Shown in pieces: positions 33,949 to 41,669 of a stretch of DNA of 64,000 nt. Every line of letters starts with the position of its first letter. The stretch's first letter is position 1. Origin of the DNA: Bacteroidetes bacterium UKL13-3 (lineage in GTDB: Bacteria > Bacteroidota > Bacteroidia > UKL13-3); assembly GCA_001602415.1 (NCBI GenBank), contig CP012155.1, forward strand, positions 248,001 to 312,000, in the 5' to 3' direction. The translations under genes were made by a program, and so were the position numbers. The notes beneath the pieces are model-generated. The model was not told where the DNA came from, searched no databases, and worked only from the letters and a program-made list of their open reading frames with translations.

Positions 33949-35088
33949 TTACGCTAATACTCGTTTCAAATCTTCCATCAAGTCCTCAATATCTTCCACT
34001 CCCACACTTAAACGAAGTAAATTATCAACCACTCCAGCTGCTTCACGTTCCGCTTTCGGAATGCTGGCATGTGTCATGGTTGCCGGATGGTTAATTAAAC
34101 TTTCGACTCCACCCAATGATTCAGCTAATGTGAATACTTCAAATGATGATGCAATGCGGAAGGTTTCTTTCAAATCTGCCCCTTTTAATACAATCGAAAT
34201 CATACCTCCGAAATCACGCATTTGTTGTTTGGCAACTTCGTGGTTTGGATGGTCGGTAAAGCCGGGCCAGTATACTTTTTCGATTTTAGGATGTGTTTTC
34301 AAAAAGTGAGCAATCACCTTACCGTTTTCACAATGCGCTTTCATACGTAAGTGCAATGTTTTTAATCCACGTAACACCAAAAACGAATCCATCGGTCCGG
34401 GTGTAGCACCGCATGAATTATGAATGAAAGCAAGTTTTTCGTATAAAGAATCATCGCTGGTAAGCAATGCACCCATCACCACATCACTATGTCCGCCTAG
34501 GTATTTAGTTACGCTGTGCATCACAATATCAGCACCCAAATCCAATGGGTTTTGCAGGTAAGGAGAGGCAAACGTATTATCAACTGCATAAATCAACTGT
34601 TGCTTTTTCGCAACCGCAGCACATGCTTTGATATCTACAATTTGCATGGTAGGATTGGTTGGAGTTTCAATCCATAACAACTTGGTGTTTTCGTTAGCGT
34701 ATTTGCTGATATTATCAGGATTACTCAAATCAATAAAATGAAATTTGATTCCGTAATTGGCAAATACTTTGGTAAACATGCGGTAAGTGCCACCATATAA
34801 ATCGTTTCCGGTAATAACTTCATCGCCCGGTTTCAACATTTTTATAACTGCATCAGTTGCACCCATACCACTCGAAAAACACAAACCATATTTTGCGTTT
34901 TCCAATGCAGCCAAACAGTTTTCTAAGGCACTGCGTGTTGGGTTTTTGCCGCGGGCATATGCATATCCTTTGTGCTTACCCGGACTTTCTTGAGCGTAAG
35001 TAGATGTTTGGTAAATAGGTGTCATCACTGCACCCGTTGTTGGGTCAGGCTCCTGACCGGCATGTATGGCTTTCGTTCCGAATTTCAT
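33949..35088 (-). CDS. Cystathionine gamma-synthase / gamma-lyase family PLP enzyme
   Basis: 379 residues of the Cys/Met metabolism PLP family. The cofactor lysine is Lys195 in SVTKYLGGHSD; YARGKNPTRSALE, SSGMGATDAV, WIETPTNPTM and YAVDNTFASPYLQNPL are the expected landmarks. It acts on O-acylated homoserine or cystathionine in methionine/cysteine interconversion; sequence alone does not separate synthase from lyase. It is monocistronic, ending at a bidirectional terminator. Confidence 0.93.
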   Translation of the reverse strand: MKFGTKAIHAGQEPDPTTGAVMTPIYQTSTYAQESPGKHKGYAYARGKNPTRSALENCLAALENAKYGLCFSSGMGATDAVIKMLKPGDEVITGNDLYGGTYRMFTKVFANYGIKFHFIDLSNPDNISKYANENTKLLWIETPTNPTMQIVDIKACAAVAKKQQLIYAVDNTFASPYLQNPLDLGADIVMHSVTKYLGGHSDVVMGALLTSDDSLYEKLAFIHNSCGATPGPMDSFLVLRGLKTLHLRMKAHCENGKVIAHFLKTHPKIEKVYWPGFTDHPNHEVAKQQMRDFGGMISIVLKGADLKETFRIASSFEVFTLAESLGGVESLINHPATMTHASIPKAEREAAGVVDNLLRLSVGVEDIEDLMEDLKRVLA

Positions 35089-35355
35089 GATTATAAAAGG
35101 AATGTTGAATAGTGCCGCAAACTTACTATTTTATCTTGTATTGTCGGTTTTACTATTTCCTTCTCTTTTAAATGCAAGAAATAAGGGCAGAGAATCATTT
35201 GTATGTGACATGACTATGTTATTTTTATCTAAATTAGTGTTAATCTGTGGCATTAAAAAAGGATGTATTCTGGATTGGTTATGTTAAAATATTAGACTTT
35301 TCATTTGCTACTTTCAAAAATTGCCTTACTTTTATCCTCGTTAAATTTTAAGATT

Positions 35356-35721
35356 ATGCCCACCCAGTTTATAAAAAAAATGAATAAAACCGAAGCCGGT
35401 TTTCATATATTAACGCTGCTTTCCCTTGCTGATGGAGAGATTCATACAGCTGAAACAAATGTAATTTTAGAGTTTTTAAACGACCATTTTAATGATAATA
35501 TCGACCTAATAAAAGAACAAGCTTTTTTAAGAGCCTTGCCTCATGAGGAGTATGAAACTCACTTTATGGAAACGGTTGAACATTTTTATACTGTTAGTAC
35601 AGAAGATGAACGTCACACCATTACCCGTTTTGCAATGGATGTAGTGATGGCCGATGAATCGTTGGGTAAACATGAAAATACCCTAATCACCAAACTCTAC
35701 GATTGTTGGGACATTGAATAA
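35356..35721 (+). CDS. TerB-like (tellurite-resistance fold) protein
   Basis: 121 residues from the ATG at 35356. All-helical, with ILTLLSLADGEIHTAE (about 14-29) and a second acidic turn VVMADESLGKHE near the end. These paired A-D-G/A-D-E turns are typical of TerB/DjlA N-terminal domains. Members are cytosolic and of uncertain role. The ATG at 35380 (MNKTEAGF) is an alternative start; 35305 is disfavoured because it lies within the likely promoter (TACTTTTA near 35330). Confidence 0.65.
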   Translation: MPTQFIKKMNKTEAGFHILTLLSLADGEIHTAETNVILEFLNDHFNDNIDLIKEQAFLRALPHEEYETHFMETVEHFYTVSTEDERHTITRFAMDVVMADESLGKHENTLITKLYDCWDIE

Positions 35722-35736
35722 TGAGCAGATTATTCA

Positions 35737-35783
35737 ATGTGCAAATGTGCAGATTCCGAAAGGCTCCAAAGGCATTTGCACAT
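35737..35783. repeat. Inverted repeat between the TerB-like gene and prmA
   Basis: ATGTGCAAATG (35737-35747) is perfectly complementary to CATTTGCACAT (35773-35783), with a 25-bp spacer. The TTTCACAT-type direct repeats follow immediately (35789-35810). There is no T run, so it is not a standard terminator; it may be an operator or an intergenic repeat. Confidence 0.55.
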
Positions 35784-35814
35784 CATCACATTTTCACATT
35801 TTCACATTTACATT

Positions 35815-36642
35815 ATGGAAGCTTATTTCGAATTTAACATACGTTGCGATGATGACGTGAGGGAGCAACTTATTGCCGAACTGGCCGATGAAGACTATGA
35901 AGGATTTATCGAGACGGATAGTGGCTTCTCGGCTTATATCCTATCGTCATTTTTTAAGCGTGAAGTTTTTGAACAAGTATTGGTGAAGTATGAAATTGAT
36001 CCCAACGCTGTTGCTCAAAATCATATCGAACAACAAAATTGGAACGCCCAATGGGAAGCAGGTTATGAACCTATTATTATTGACGATAATGTAATTGTGA
36101 AAGCACCTTTTCATCAGAATGAAAAAGAATATCCTTACGAATTACTTATTCAACCCAAAAACACTTTTGGTACCGGTCATCATGAAACAACACAATTAAT
36201 GTTGCGGTTGATGTTGCAGGTAAATATAGACGGCAAAAAGGTTTTTGACTACGGCAGTGGAACGGGTGTATTAGCTATTATGGCAAGTAAAATGAATGCA
36301 GATTCCGTTTTTGCTATTGATATAGACGATTGGAGTACTGAGAATATTTCCGAAAACACACAACTTAATGGAGTCGAGAATATTGTTTTCAAACAAGGCG
36401 ATTTGAATATTGTGAAACCACAAGAGTTTGATGTTATATTAGCTAATATCAATAAGAATATTTTGTTGTTCAGCTTCCCGCAACTCTCCGATTTAAGTGC
36501 TGCCAATGGCGATTTACTCATCAGTGGATTTTACGAAAGTGATTTAAACGACCTAAAACAGGCAGCTTTGCTATCCGGGTTTCATTTGCAGCAGCACATC
36601 ACGCAAAAAGATTGGTGTGCAGCAAGTTTTAAAAAGATGTAA
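35815..36642 (+). CDS. prmA: Ribosomal protein L11 methyltransferase
   Basis: 275 residues from MEAYFEFNIRCDDDVRE. A short N-terminal substrate-recognition part leads to the SAM-dependent methyltransferase fold: IQPKNTFGTGHHETTQLML, FDYGSGTGVLAIMAS (motif I), AIDIDDWSTENISEN and LANINKNIL (the PrmA N-I-N motif). It trimethylates ribosomal protein L11. The Bacteroidota form is slightly shorter than E. coli PrmA. The start at 35737 would run through the inverted repeat and is not supported. Confidence 0.93.
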   Translation: MEAYFEFNIRCDDDVREQLIAELADEDYEGFIETDSGFSAYILSSFFKREVFEQVLVKYEIDPNAVAQNHIEQQNWNAQWEAGYEPIIIDDNVIVKAPFHQNEKEYPYELLIQPKNTFGTGHHETTQLMLRLMLQVNIDGKKVFDYGSGTGVLAIMASKMNADSVFAIDIDDWSTENISENTQLNGVENIVFKQGDLNIVKPQEFDVILANINKNILLFSFPQLSDLSAANGDLLISGFYESDLNDLKQAALLSGFHLQQHITQKDWCAASFKKM

Positions 36643-36670
36643 CTTGCCTTCAATTAGTTTGTTACTAGGA

Positions 36671-37038
36671 ATGAAAACAAATACTATAGCTCTACTATGC
36701 TTGCACTGCTTATGTTATTTGCATTGAGTCAGTGTAAAAGAGATGAACCTATTGCTTTAACTACACCAGGCAAATTTTACCATAAGTATACCCGAGGTCA
36801 GATAAGCGAATGTTGGATGGTCGGTACCATGTATTATGTGGCAGGAGATCTTGCTTATGATTCAGGAGCAACTATTTATGATCGATCGGGAAACAGTGTC
36901 GCTTCTTGTAATTATGCATGGGGACGTGTATACGCTATGTGTAACAGAATGGACTCTTGTAGAGTGATATACAGGTCTGAAGGAAATATGCATAACTTGC
37001 CATTTGTGGATATTTACGGGTTGTCGAAAATTAAATGA
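36671..37038 (+). pseudogene. Small putative lipoprotein, signal sequence split by a frameshift
   Basis: An ATG at 36671 begins MKTNTIALL; the frame is then lost, but the next frame continues MLALLMLFALSQCKRDEP, a hydrophobic core ending in a Cys lipobox. Inserting one base near 36696 gives a single, well-formed lipoprotein signal of 22 residues with the basic N-region that the short form lacks. The mature part (about 100 residues, five further Cys) is unrecognised. If the internal ATG (36697) is used, an intact 113-residue protein is possible, so decay is likely but not certain. Confidence 0.5.
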
Positions 37039-37192
37039 GGTAACTTGAATAAACGGCTATCTTTTTTTGCAAGATAATTTGCACTTTTGCACAATAGTAT
37101 TCATTCTTGACAAGATACAGGGAGTTCAGTATTTCTATTCCCTTTAAAATATTAACCCAAAACTAATTAACTCAATAACTAATAACCATAAA

Positions 37193-38389
37193 ATGTACGG
37201 AGCACTTAAACAACATTTACAAAAAGAATTGGCGGATATTGAATCTGCGGGTTTGTATAAAAAGGAACGCATTATCTTATCGGAGCAAGGTGCCGAAATT
37301 GAATTGAATACAGGTGAAAAGGTATTGAACTTTTGCGCCAATAACTACTTGGGATTATCTTCTCATCCGCGTGTAAAAGAAGCTGCTAAAAAAGCAATAG
37401 ATACACACGGATATGGAATGAGTTCGGTGCGTTTTATTTGCGGTACGCAGGATATTCATAAAGAGTTAGAAAAAACGATTGCCGATTTTTACGGAACAGA
37501 AGACACCATTTTGTATGCAGCAGCATTTGATGCCAATGGTGGTGTTTTTGAACCCTTGTTTCAAGAAGCGGATGCTATCATCAGTGACTCATTAAATCAT
37601 GCAAGTATTATTGATGGGGTGAGGTTGTGTAAAGCCCAACGGTATCGTTATACCAATAATGATATGGCCGACTTGGAAGCGCAGTTGATTGCAGCAACAG
37701 CAAAAGGTGCGCGTTTTAAAATTATTGTTACCGATGGAGTTTTTAGCATGGATGGTTACGTGGCGCAAATGGACAAAATTTGTGACCTGGCTGATAAATA
37801 TGATGCTCTCGTTATGACAGACGAATGCCATAGTGCGGGATTTATCGGTAAAACCGGAAGAGGTGTTCCTGAGTTGTGTGGTGTAATGGATAGAGTTGAT
37901 ATCATTACAGGAACATTAGGAAAAGCATTAGGCGGTGCCATGGGTGGCTACACTACGGGTAAAAAAGAGATTATTGAATTATTGCGTCAGCGTTCTCGTC
38001 CTTACTTATTTTCAAACTCATTGGCTCCTTCAATTGTAGGTGCAAGTATTGAAGTGTTTAAATTATTGAGTGAAAGCACGGCCTTACGTGATAAAGTTGA
38101 AGCCAATGTAACCCAATTTAAAGCGGGCATGGAAGCTGCAGGGTTTGATTTAAGAGGTGGTGCAAGTGCCATTGTTCCGGTAATGTTATACGATGCAAAA
38201 CTTGCCCAAGAGTTTGCACATAAATTATTGGCCGAAGGTATTTATGTGATAGGGTTCTTTTATCCTGTTGTTCCAAAAGATTTGGCACGTATTCGTGTTC
38301 AGTTATCTGCAGCGCACGAACCAGCACATATTGATAAAGCAATTGCTGCGTTTATAAAAGTAGGTAAAGATTTAGGCGTGATCAGCTAA
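37193..38389 (+). CDS. kbl: Glycine C-acetyltransferase (2-amino-3-ketobutyrate CoA ligase)
   Basis: 398 residues of the alpha-oxoamine synthase family; the PLP lysine Lys244 in [15 protein letters not shown] has the same number as in E. coli Kbl. Other marks are [43 protein letters not shown] and [15 protein letters not shown]. With threonine dehydrogenase (not in this window) it degrades threonine to glycine and acetyl-CoA. It ends at a strong terminator. Confidence 0.95.
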   Translation: MYGALKQHLQKELADIESAGLYKKERIILSEQGAEIELNTGEKVLNFCANNYLGLSSHPRVKEAAKKAIDTHGYGMSSVRFICGTQDIHKELEKTIADFYGTEDTILYAAAFDANGGVFEPLFQEADAIISDSLNHASIIDGVRLCKAQRYRYTNNDMADLEAQLIAATAKGARFKIIVTDGVFSMDGYVAQMDKICDLADKYDALVMTDECHSAGFIGKTGRGVPELCGVMDRVDIITGTLGKALGGAMGGYTTGKKEIIELLRQRSRPYLFSNSLAPSIVGASIEVFKLLSESTALRDKVEANVTQFKAGMEAAGFDLRGGASAIVPVMLYDAKLAQEFAHKLLAEGIYVIGFFYPVVPKDLARIRVQLSAAHEPAHIDKAIAAFIKVGKDLGVIS

Positions 38390-38404
38390 ATAACTTAAAA
38401 CAAA

Positions 38405-38446
38405 CAGAAAAGCCACAGTGTATTGACGCTGTGGCTTTTCTGTTTT
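38405..38446 (+). terminator. Rho-independent terminator after kbl
   Basis: A perfect 14-bp stem: CAGAAAAGCCACAG with CTGTGGCTTTTCTG around a 10-base loop, then TTTT. It isolates the following TonB receptor as its own transcription unit. Confidence 0.9.
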
Positions 38447-38494
38447 GATAACACTTCGAATTTCGATTTTTTCACATTTCGATTTGTTTGAGCG

Positions 38495-38560
38495 TTAATA
38501 TTAGCTTAACATATCATTGACTTTCAATTAACTTAACATTAATGTTTGGTTAACCGTTGC
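38495..38560 (+). promoter_or_regulatory. Six tandem 11-bp direct repeats (TTAAC-type), PhoB/PhoP-like operator
   Basis: TTAAT (38495), TTAAC (38506), TTGAC (38517), TTAAC (38528), TTAAT (38539) and TTAAC (38550) stand at exact 11-bp steps. The last lies 26 bp before the T of the -7 element. Direct repeats with one-helical-turn spacing are how OmpR/PhoB-type regulators bind; TTAACA-N5 repeats are the Bacillus PhoP box pattern. The same array with the same promoter distance precedes the 41670 gene. The identity of the regulator is inference. Confidence 0.8.
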
Positions 38561-38575
38561 CAAGCTTAAGCAAGG

Positions 38576-38583
38576 TACTTTTG
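38576..38583 (+). promoter_or_regulatory. TAnnTTTG -7 element of the TonB receptor gene
   Basis: TACTTTTG matches the consensus exactly, 19 bp before the ATG at 38602. The direct-repeat array takes the place of a -33 element, as in activator-dependent promoters. Confidence 0.65.
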
Positions 38584-38601
38584 TCGCACTAAATTTCAAT
38601 T

Positions 38602-41472
38602 ATGATTATAGTTCGACTAAAGTATCTTTTTACATTGCTTATCAGTATGATAGCAATATCGGTTTCGGCACAAACAGGCCGTATCGGGGGAAAGATTATT
38701 GACAAAAAAACAGGGGAAGAGTTAATCGGTGTTTCCGTTCAAATTGAAGGAACAAGCATCGGTGCAGCTACTGATTTTGAAGGAAAATTTCTGATTAACA
38801 ATGTCTCTGCGGGTACTTACAATATTGTAGTGAGTTACATCTCTTATAAAAAGAAGGTATTATCAGGTATTGAAGTAAAAGCTAAAGAAACAGCAATTCT
38901 TAATATATCACTAGAAGAAGCTACAAAAGAGTTGAATGAAATCGTAATTCGTGGTGAAGTGAAAAAAGAGAGTGCCAATGCAGTATTGATTCAACAACGT
39001 AATTCAGTGTCGGTGGCAAGTGGTGTTTCAGCCGATTTAATCAAGAAAACGCCAGATCGTACCACCGCTGATGTTATTAAGCGTGTGAGCGGAGCTTCCA
39101 TTCAAGATAATAAGTTTGCTGTTGTGCGTGGGTTGGGTGATAGATACAACATGGCTTTTATTAATGGAGCACCTTTAGCAAGTTCAGAAAGCGATCGTAA
39201 AGCATTTTCATTGGATTTAATCCCAGCAGCTGTTTTAGACAATATGATGATAGTAAAAACAGCCACGCCCGATATGCCTGCTGATTTTGCGGGTGGTTTT
39301 ATCCAAATCACAACTAAAGATATTCCTGATGAAGATCAATATACTGTTGGGCTTTCAATGGGAGCGCACTCACTTACCACATTTAAGGAAGGATTTTCAA
39401 GTCAGAATGCGAGCTCAACAGATTGGTTGGGTTATGATAGTAAAAGAGGAATTCCCTCTGGAGTAATGAAAACAGAAGAAGGACGTAATGCAACCAACAG
39501 CCAGTTAATAGATCAAACCAAGTTGTTTGATAACAATTTTAAGCCAACTCAAGAGTCAAGTATTGCACCTAACGTAAGTTTTAATATGTCGGGTTCAAAA
39601 AGATTCAAATCGGAGCACAACGAGTTTGGTGTGTTGGGAGCAATAGCATATAGCAATAACTATAGGTACACGCCTTTTGTGGTAAACGAACCACCATTAT
39701 CAGATGAGCAACGCTCAATGGATTTTAAAACGGCCGATTACAAAACATATAATTATAGCAACTATCGCAGAAGCGTAAACTTGGGAGGTGTACTAAATCT
39801 TTCAATGAAATTGGGTAAAAACAACAAGTTCTCTTTTAAAAACTTATATACCCAAAATGGAGAAGATCAAACCATTAAGCGCGATGGTATTCAATACGTG
39901 AACCATGCTGCTCCATTTGTTAACCAAGACAATAAAGTTTTTAACGATTATTTGTACCAATACCAGCAGAGCAAAATGTATACTGGCCAGTTTACGGGTG
40001 AGCACTTCATTACAGCTTCGAAAATCAAGGTTAAGTACACATTGGGCTACACAGCAATAAGCCGTTCGTTACCCGACTTTAAACGATTAATTTACCAAGC
40101 TGATAAACAAATTGGAGACACTGTTTACCCACGACCAATTGTACAGTTGAATCCGGATGCGAATGCATTTACCCCAAACCAAACAGGACGTTTCAGTTCA
40201 CAATTACAAGAAACTTCTCCATCGGCCAAGTACGAAGTTTCAGTTCCATTTAAGATGTTTAAAAAATCGGAAGTAAAGTTTGGTGGATTTCACCAGGTTC
40301 GTACCCGTACGTTTAATGCGCGAAACTTCTTATTTACTTACGACAATAACAACCTCGATCCATCAAGATATGGCGTAGCAGGATTGCAAGGTCCTGATTC
40401 GGTATTTGGGGCTTCAAATATCGACAGTAGTTTATTTTTCCAAAGAGAAACAACCCAAGGATCTGATAGCTATACAGCAAGTTCACGCATTAATGCAGGG
40501 TTTGTTATGTTTGATAATAAAATCACCAATCGTTTCAGAATGATTTGGGGTGCACGCATCGAACAGTTTAACCAAAGAGTAAGTTCGGAAGCAATCGGCA
40601 AAAAGGTAGATATCAATAAAACCGTTACAGATGTGTTGCCTTCATTGAACATCATTTACGAATTAACCGAAAACCAAAATTTACGTTTCAGTTATTCAAG
40701 AACATTATCGCGCCCAGAATTTAGAGAGTTTGCTCCGCTTGCCTTTTATGAAGTAAACTATAATTCAATTATCATTGGTAACGATACTTTGGTTCGTGCA
40801 CTTATTGATAATATTGATTTTAAATGGGAATTTTTCCCATCGGCAGCACAAACCATTTCGATCAATCCGTTTTATAAACGCTTTACCAACCCTGTTGAAA
40901 TGATTGTTGTTCCCAATCCTTCATTCAGAAACTTTAGTTATCAAAATGCAAGTTCGGCCGAGAATATTGGTGTAGAAATTGAAACAAGATTATTACTTAT
41001 TGGATTGGATAAGCTTGCAGGAACAAACATTTTTAAGGACATGACGCTTTATGGAAATTTAGCACTCATCAACTCTCAAGTAAATTTAACCAACTCAGGT
41101 GCAGGATTGAGTAAACGTCCGTTGCAAGGTCAATCACCCTATGTATTTAATATGGGTGTAAACTACAATAATCCTAAACTATTTGATATAGCCGTGAACG
41201 TAAACCGGGTAGGAAGAAGAATTGCGTTTGTGGGTACAAGTGAAAACCAAACAATATGGGAAAATCCGAGAACAGTTTTGGATATCAGTTTATCAAAAAC
41301 ACTATTCAAGCGTTTGCAAGCTAAGTTTGTTGTTGGAGATGTATTTGCGCAGCGTTTGGTGTTTTACCACGATTTGAATAGAAATGGTTCATTTGATGAA
41401 GGAACGGATGCTGATGCATTTAATTATCGCTATGGAAGATCATTTACCATTGGTTTAAGTTATACACTATAA
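38602..41472 (+). CDS. TonB-dependent receptor with N-terminal carboxypeptidase-regulatory-like domain
   Basis: 956 residues. Signal peptide (LFTLLISMIAISVSAQ), a CarboxypepD_reg-like beta-sandwich (about 25-110: GGKIIDKKTGEELIGVSVQIEG, TDFEGKF), plug domain (about 130-235, with VVRGLGDRYNMAFINGAPL and DMPADFAGGFIQI), then the 22-strand barrel ending YGRSFTIGLSYTL. It is an energised outer-membrane importer. No SusD-like lipoprotein is adjacent, so it is not a typical polysaccharide-utilisation pair. It shares its operator architecture with the following T9SS protein gene, and a phosphate- or phosphoester-related substrate is inferred from that. No lesions were seen. Confidence 0.92.
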   Translation: MIIVRLKYLFTLLISMIAISVSAQTGRIGGKIIDKKTGEELIGVSVQIEGTSIGAATDFEGKFLINNVSAGTYNIVVSYISYKKKVLSGIEVKAKETAILNISLEEATKELNEIVIRGEVKKESANAVLIQQRNSVSVASGVSADLIKKTPDRTTADVIKRVSGASIQDNKFAVVRGLGDRYNMAFINGAPLASSESDRKAFSLDLIPAAVLDNMMIVKTATPDMPADFAGGFIQITTKDIPDEDQYTVGLSMGAHSLTTFKEGFSSQNASSTDWLGYDSKRGIPSGVMKTEEGRNATNSQLIDQTKLFDNNFKPTQESSIAPNVSFNMSGSKRFKSEHNEFGVLGAIAYSNNYRYTPFVVNEPPLSDEQRSMDFKTADYKTYNYSNYRRSVNLGGVLNLSMKLGKNNKFSFKNLYTQNGEDQTIKRDGIQYVNHAAPFVNQDNKVFNDYLYQYQQSKMYTGQFTGEHFITASKIKVKYTLGYTAISRSLPDFKRLIYQADKQIGDTVYPRPIVQLNPDANAFTPNQTGRFSSQLQETSPSAKYEVSVPFKMFKKSEVKFGGFHQVRTRTFNARNFLFTYDNNNLDPSRYGVAGLQGPDSVFGASNIDSSLFFQRETTQGSDSYTASSRINAGFVMFDNKITNRFRMIWGARIEQFNQRVSSEAIGKKVDINKTVTDVLPSLNIIYELTENQNLRFSYSRTLSRPEFREFAPLAFYEVNYNSIIIGNDTLVRALIDNIDFKWEFFPSAAQTISINPFYKRFTNPVEMIVVPNPSFRNFSYQNASSAENIGVEIETRLLLIGLDKLAGTNIFKDMTLYGNLALINSQVNLTNSGAGLSKRPLQGQSPYVFNMGVNYNNPKLFDIAVNVNRVGRRIAFVGTSENQTIWENPRTVLDISLSKTLFKRLQAKFVVGDVFAQRLVFYHDLNRNGSFDEGTDADAFNYRYGRSFTIGLSYTL

Positions 41473-41492
41473 TACTTCGGGTCTTTACCTAA

Positions 41493-41528
41493 ACAAAAGG
41501 CTGCTTCAATTCGAGGCAGCCTTTTGTG
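41493..41528 (+). terminator. Rho-independent terminator after the TonB receptor gene
   Basis: ACAAAAGGCTGCTTC pairs with a right arm ending GGCAGCCTTTTGT around a small AT loop. It separates the receptor from the next gene, so the matching operator arrays are independent copies rather than one shared promoter. Confidence 0.85.
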
Positions 41529-41550
41529 TTATGAGTGTTATGGGAATACG

Positions 41551-41626
41551 TTAACACAAACTTTACGTTCAATAGAGCCTTCGTAACAAAATATTAACTT
41601 TAGCTTAATGATTGCTTCAATTGGTG
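41551..41626 (+). promoter_or_regulatory. Second array of 11-bp TTAAC-type direct repeats
   Basis: TTAAC (41551) and TTTAC (41562) form one pair. GTAAC (41583), TTAAC (41594), TTAAT (41605) and TTCAA (41616) form a second in-phase series with 11-bp steps. The TTAAT at 41605 is 26 bp before the -7 element at 41631, exactly as at 38550/38576; 41594 and 41583 match the 37- and 48-bp positions. The agreement of phase and distance at two genes is the main evidence for a common regulator. Confidence 0.72.
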
Positions 41627-41630
41627 CAGG

Positions 41631-41638
41631 TAATGTTG
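41631..41638 (+). promoter_or_regulatory. Candidate -7 element of the 41670 gene
   Basis: TAATGTTG differs from TAnnTTTG at one position, consistent with an activator-dependent promoter. The leader to the ATG at 41670 is about 30 nt. Confidence 0.5.
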
Positions 41639-41669
41639 TATTGATTAATTATCACAAACAAGAATCAAA

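Noticed and set aside
35066-35287. A 73-codon plus-strand frame upstream of the TerB-like gene.
   Set aside because: It overlaps the start of the cystathionine gamma-synthase gene, and its hydrophobic content reflects AT-rich DNA.
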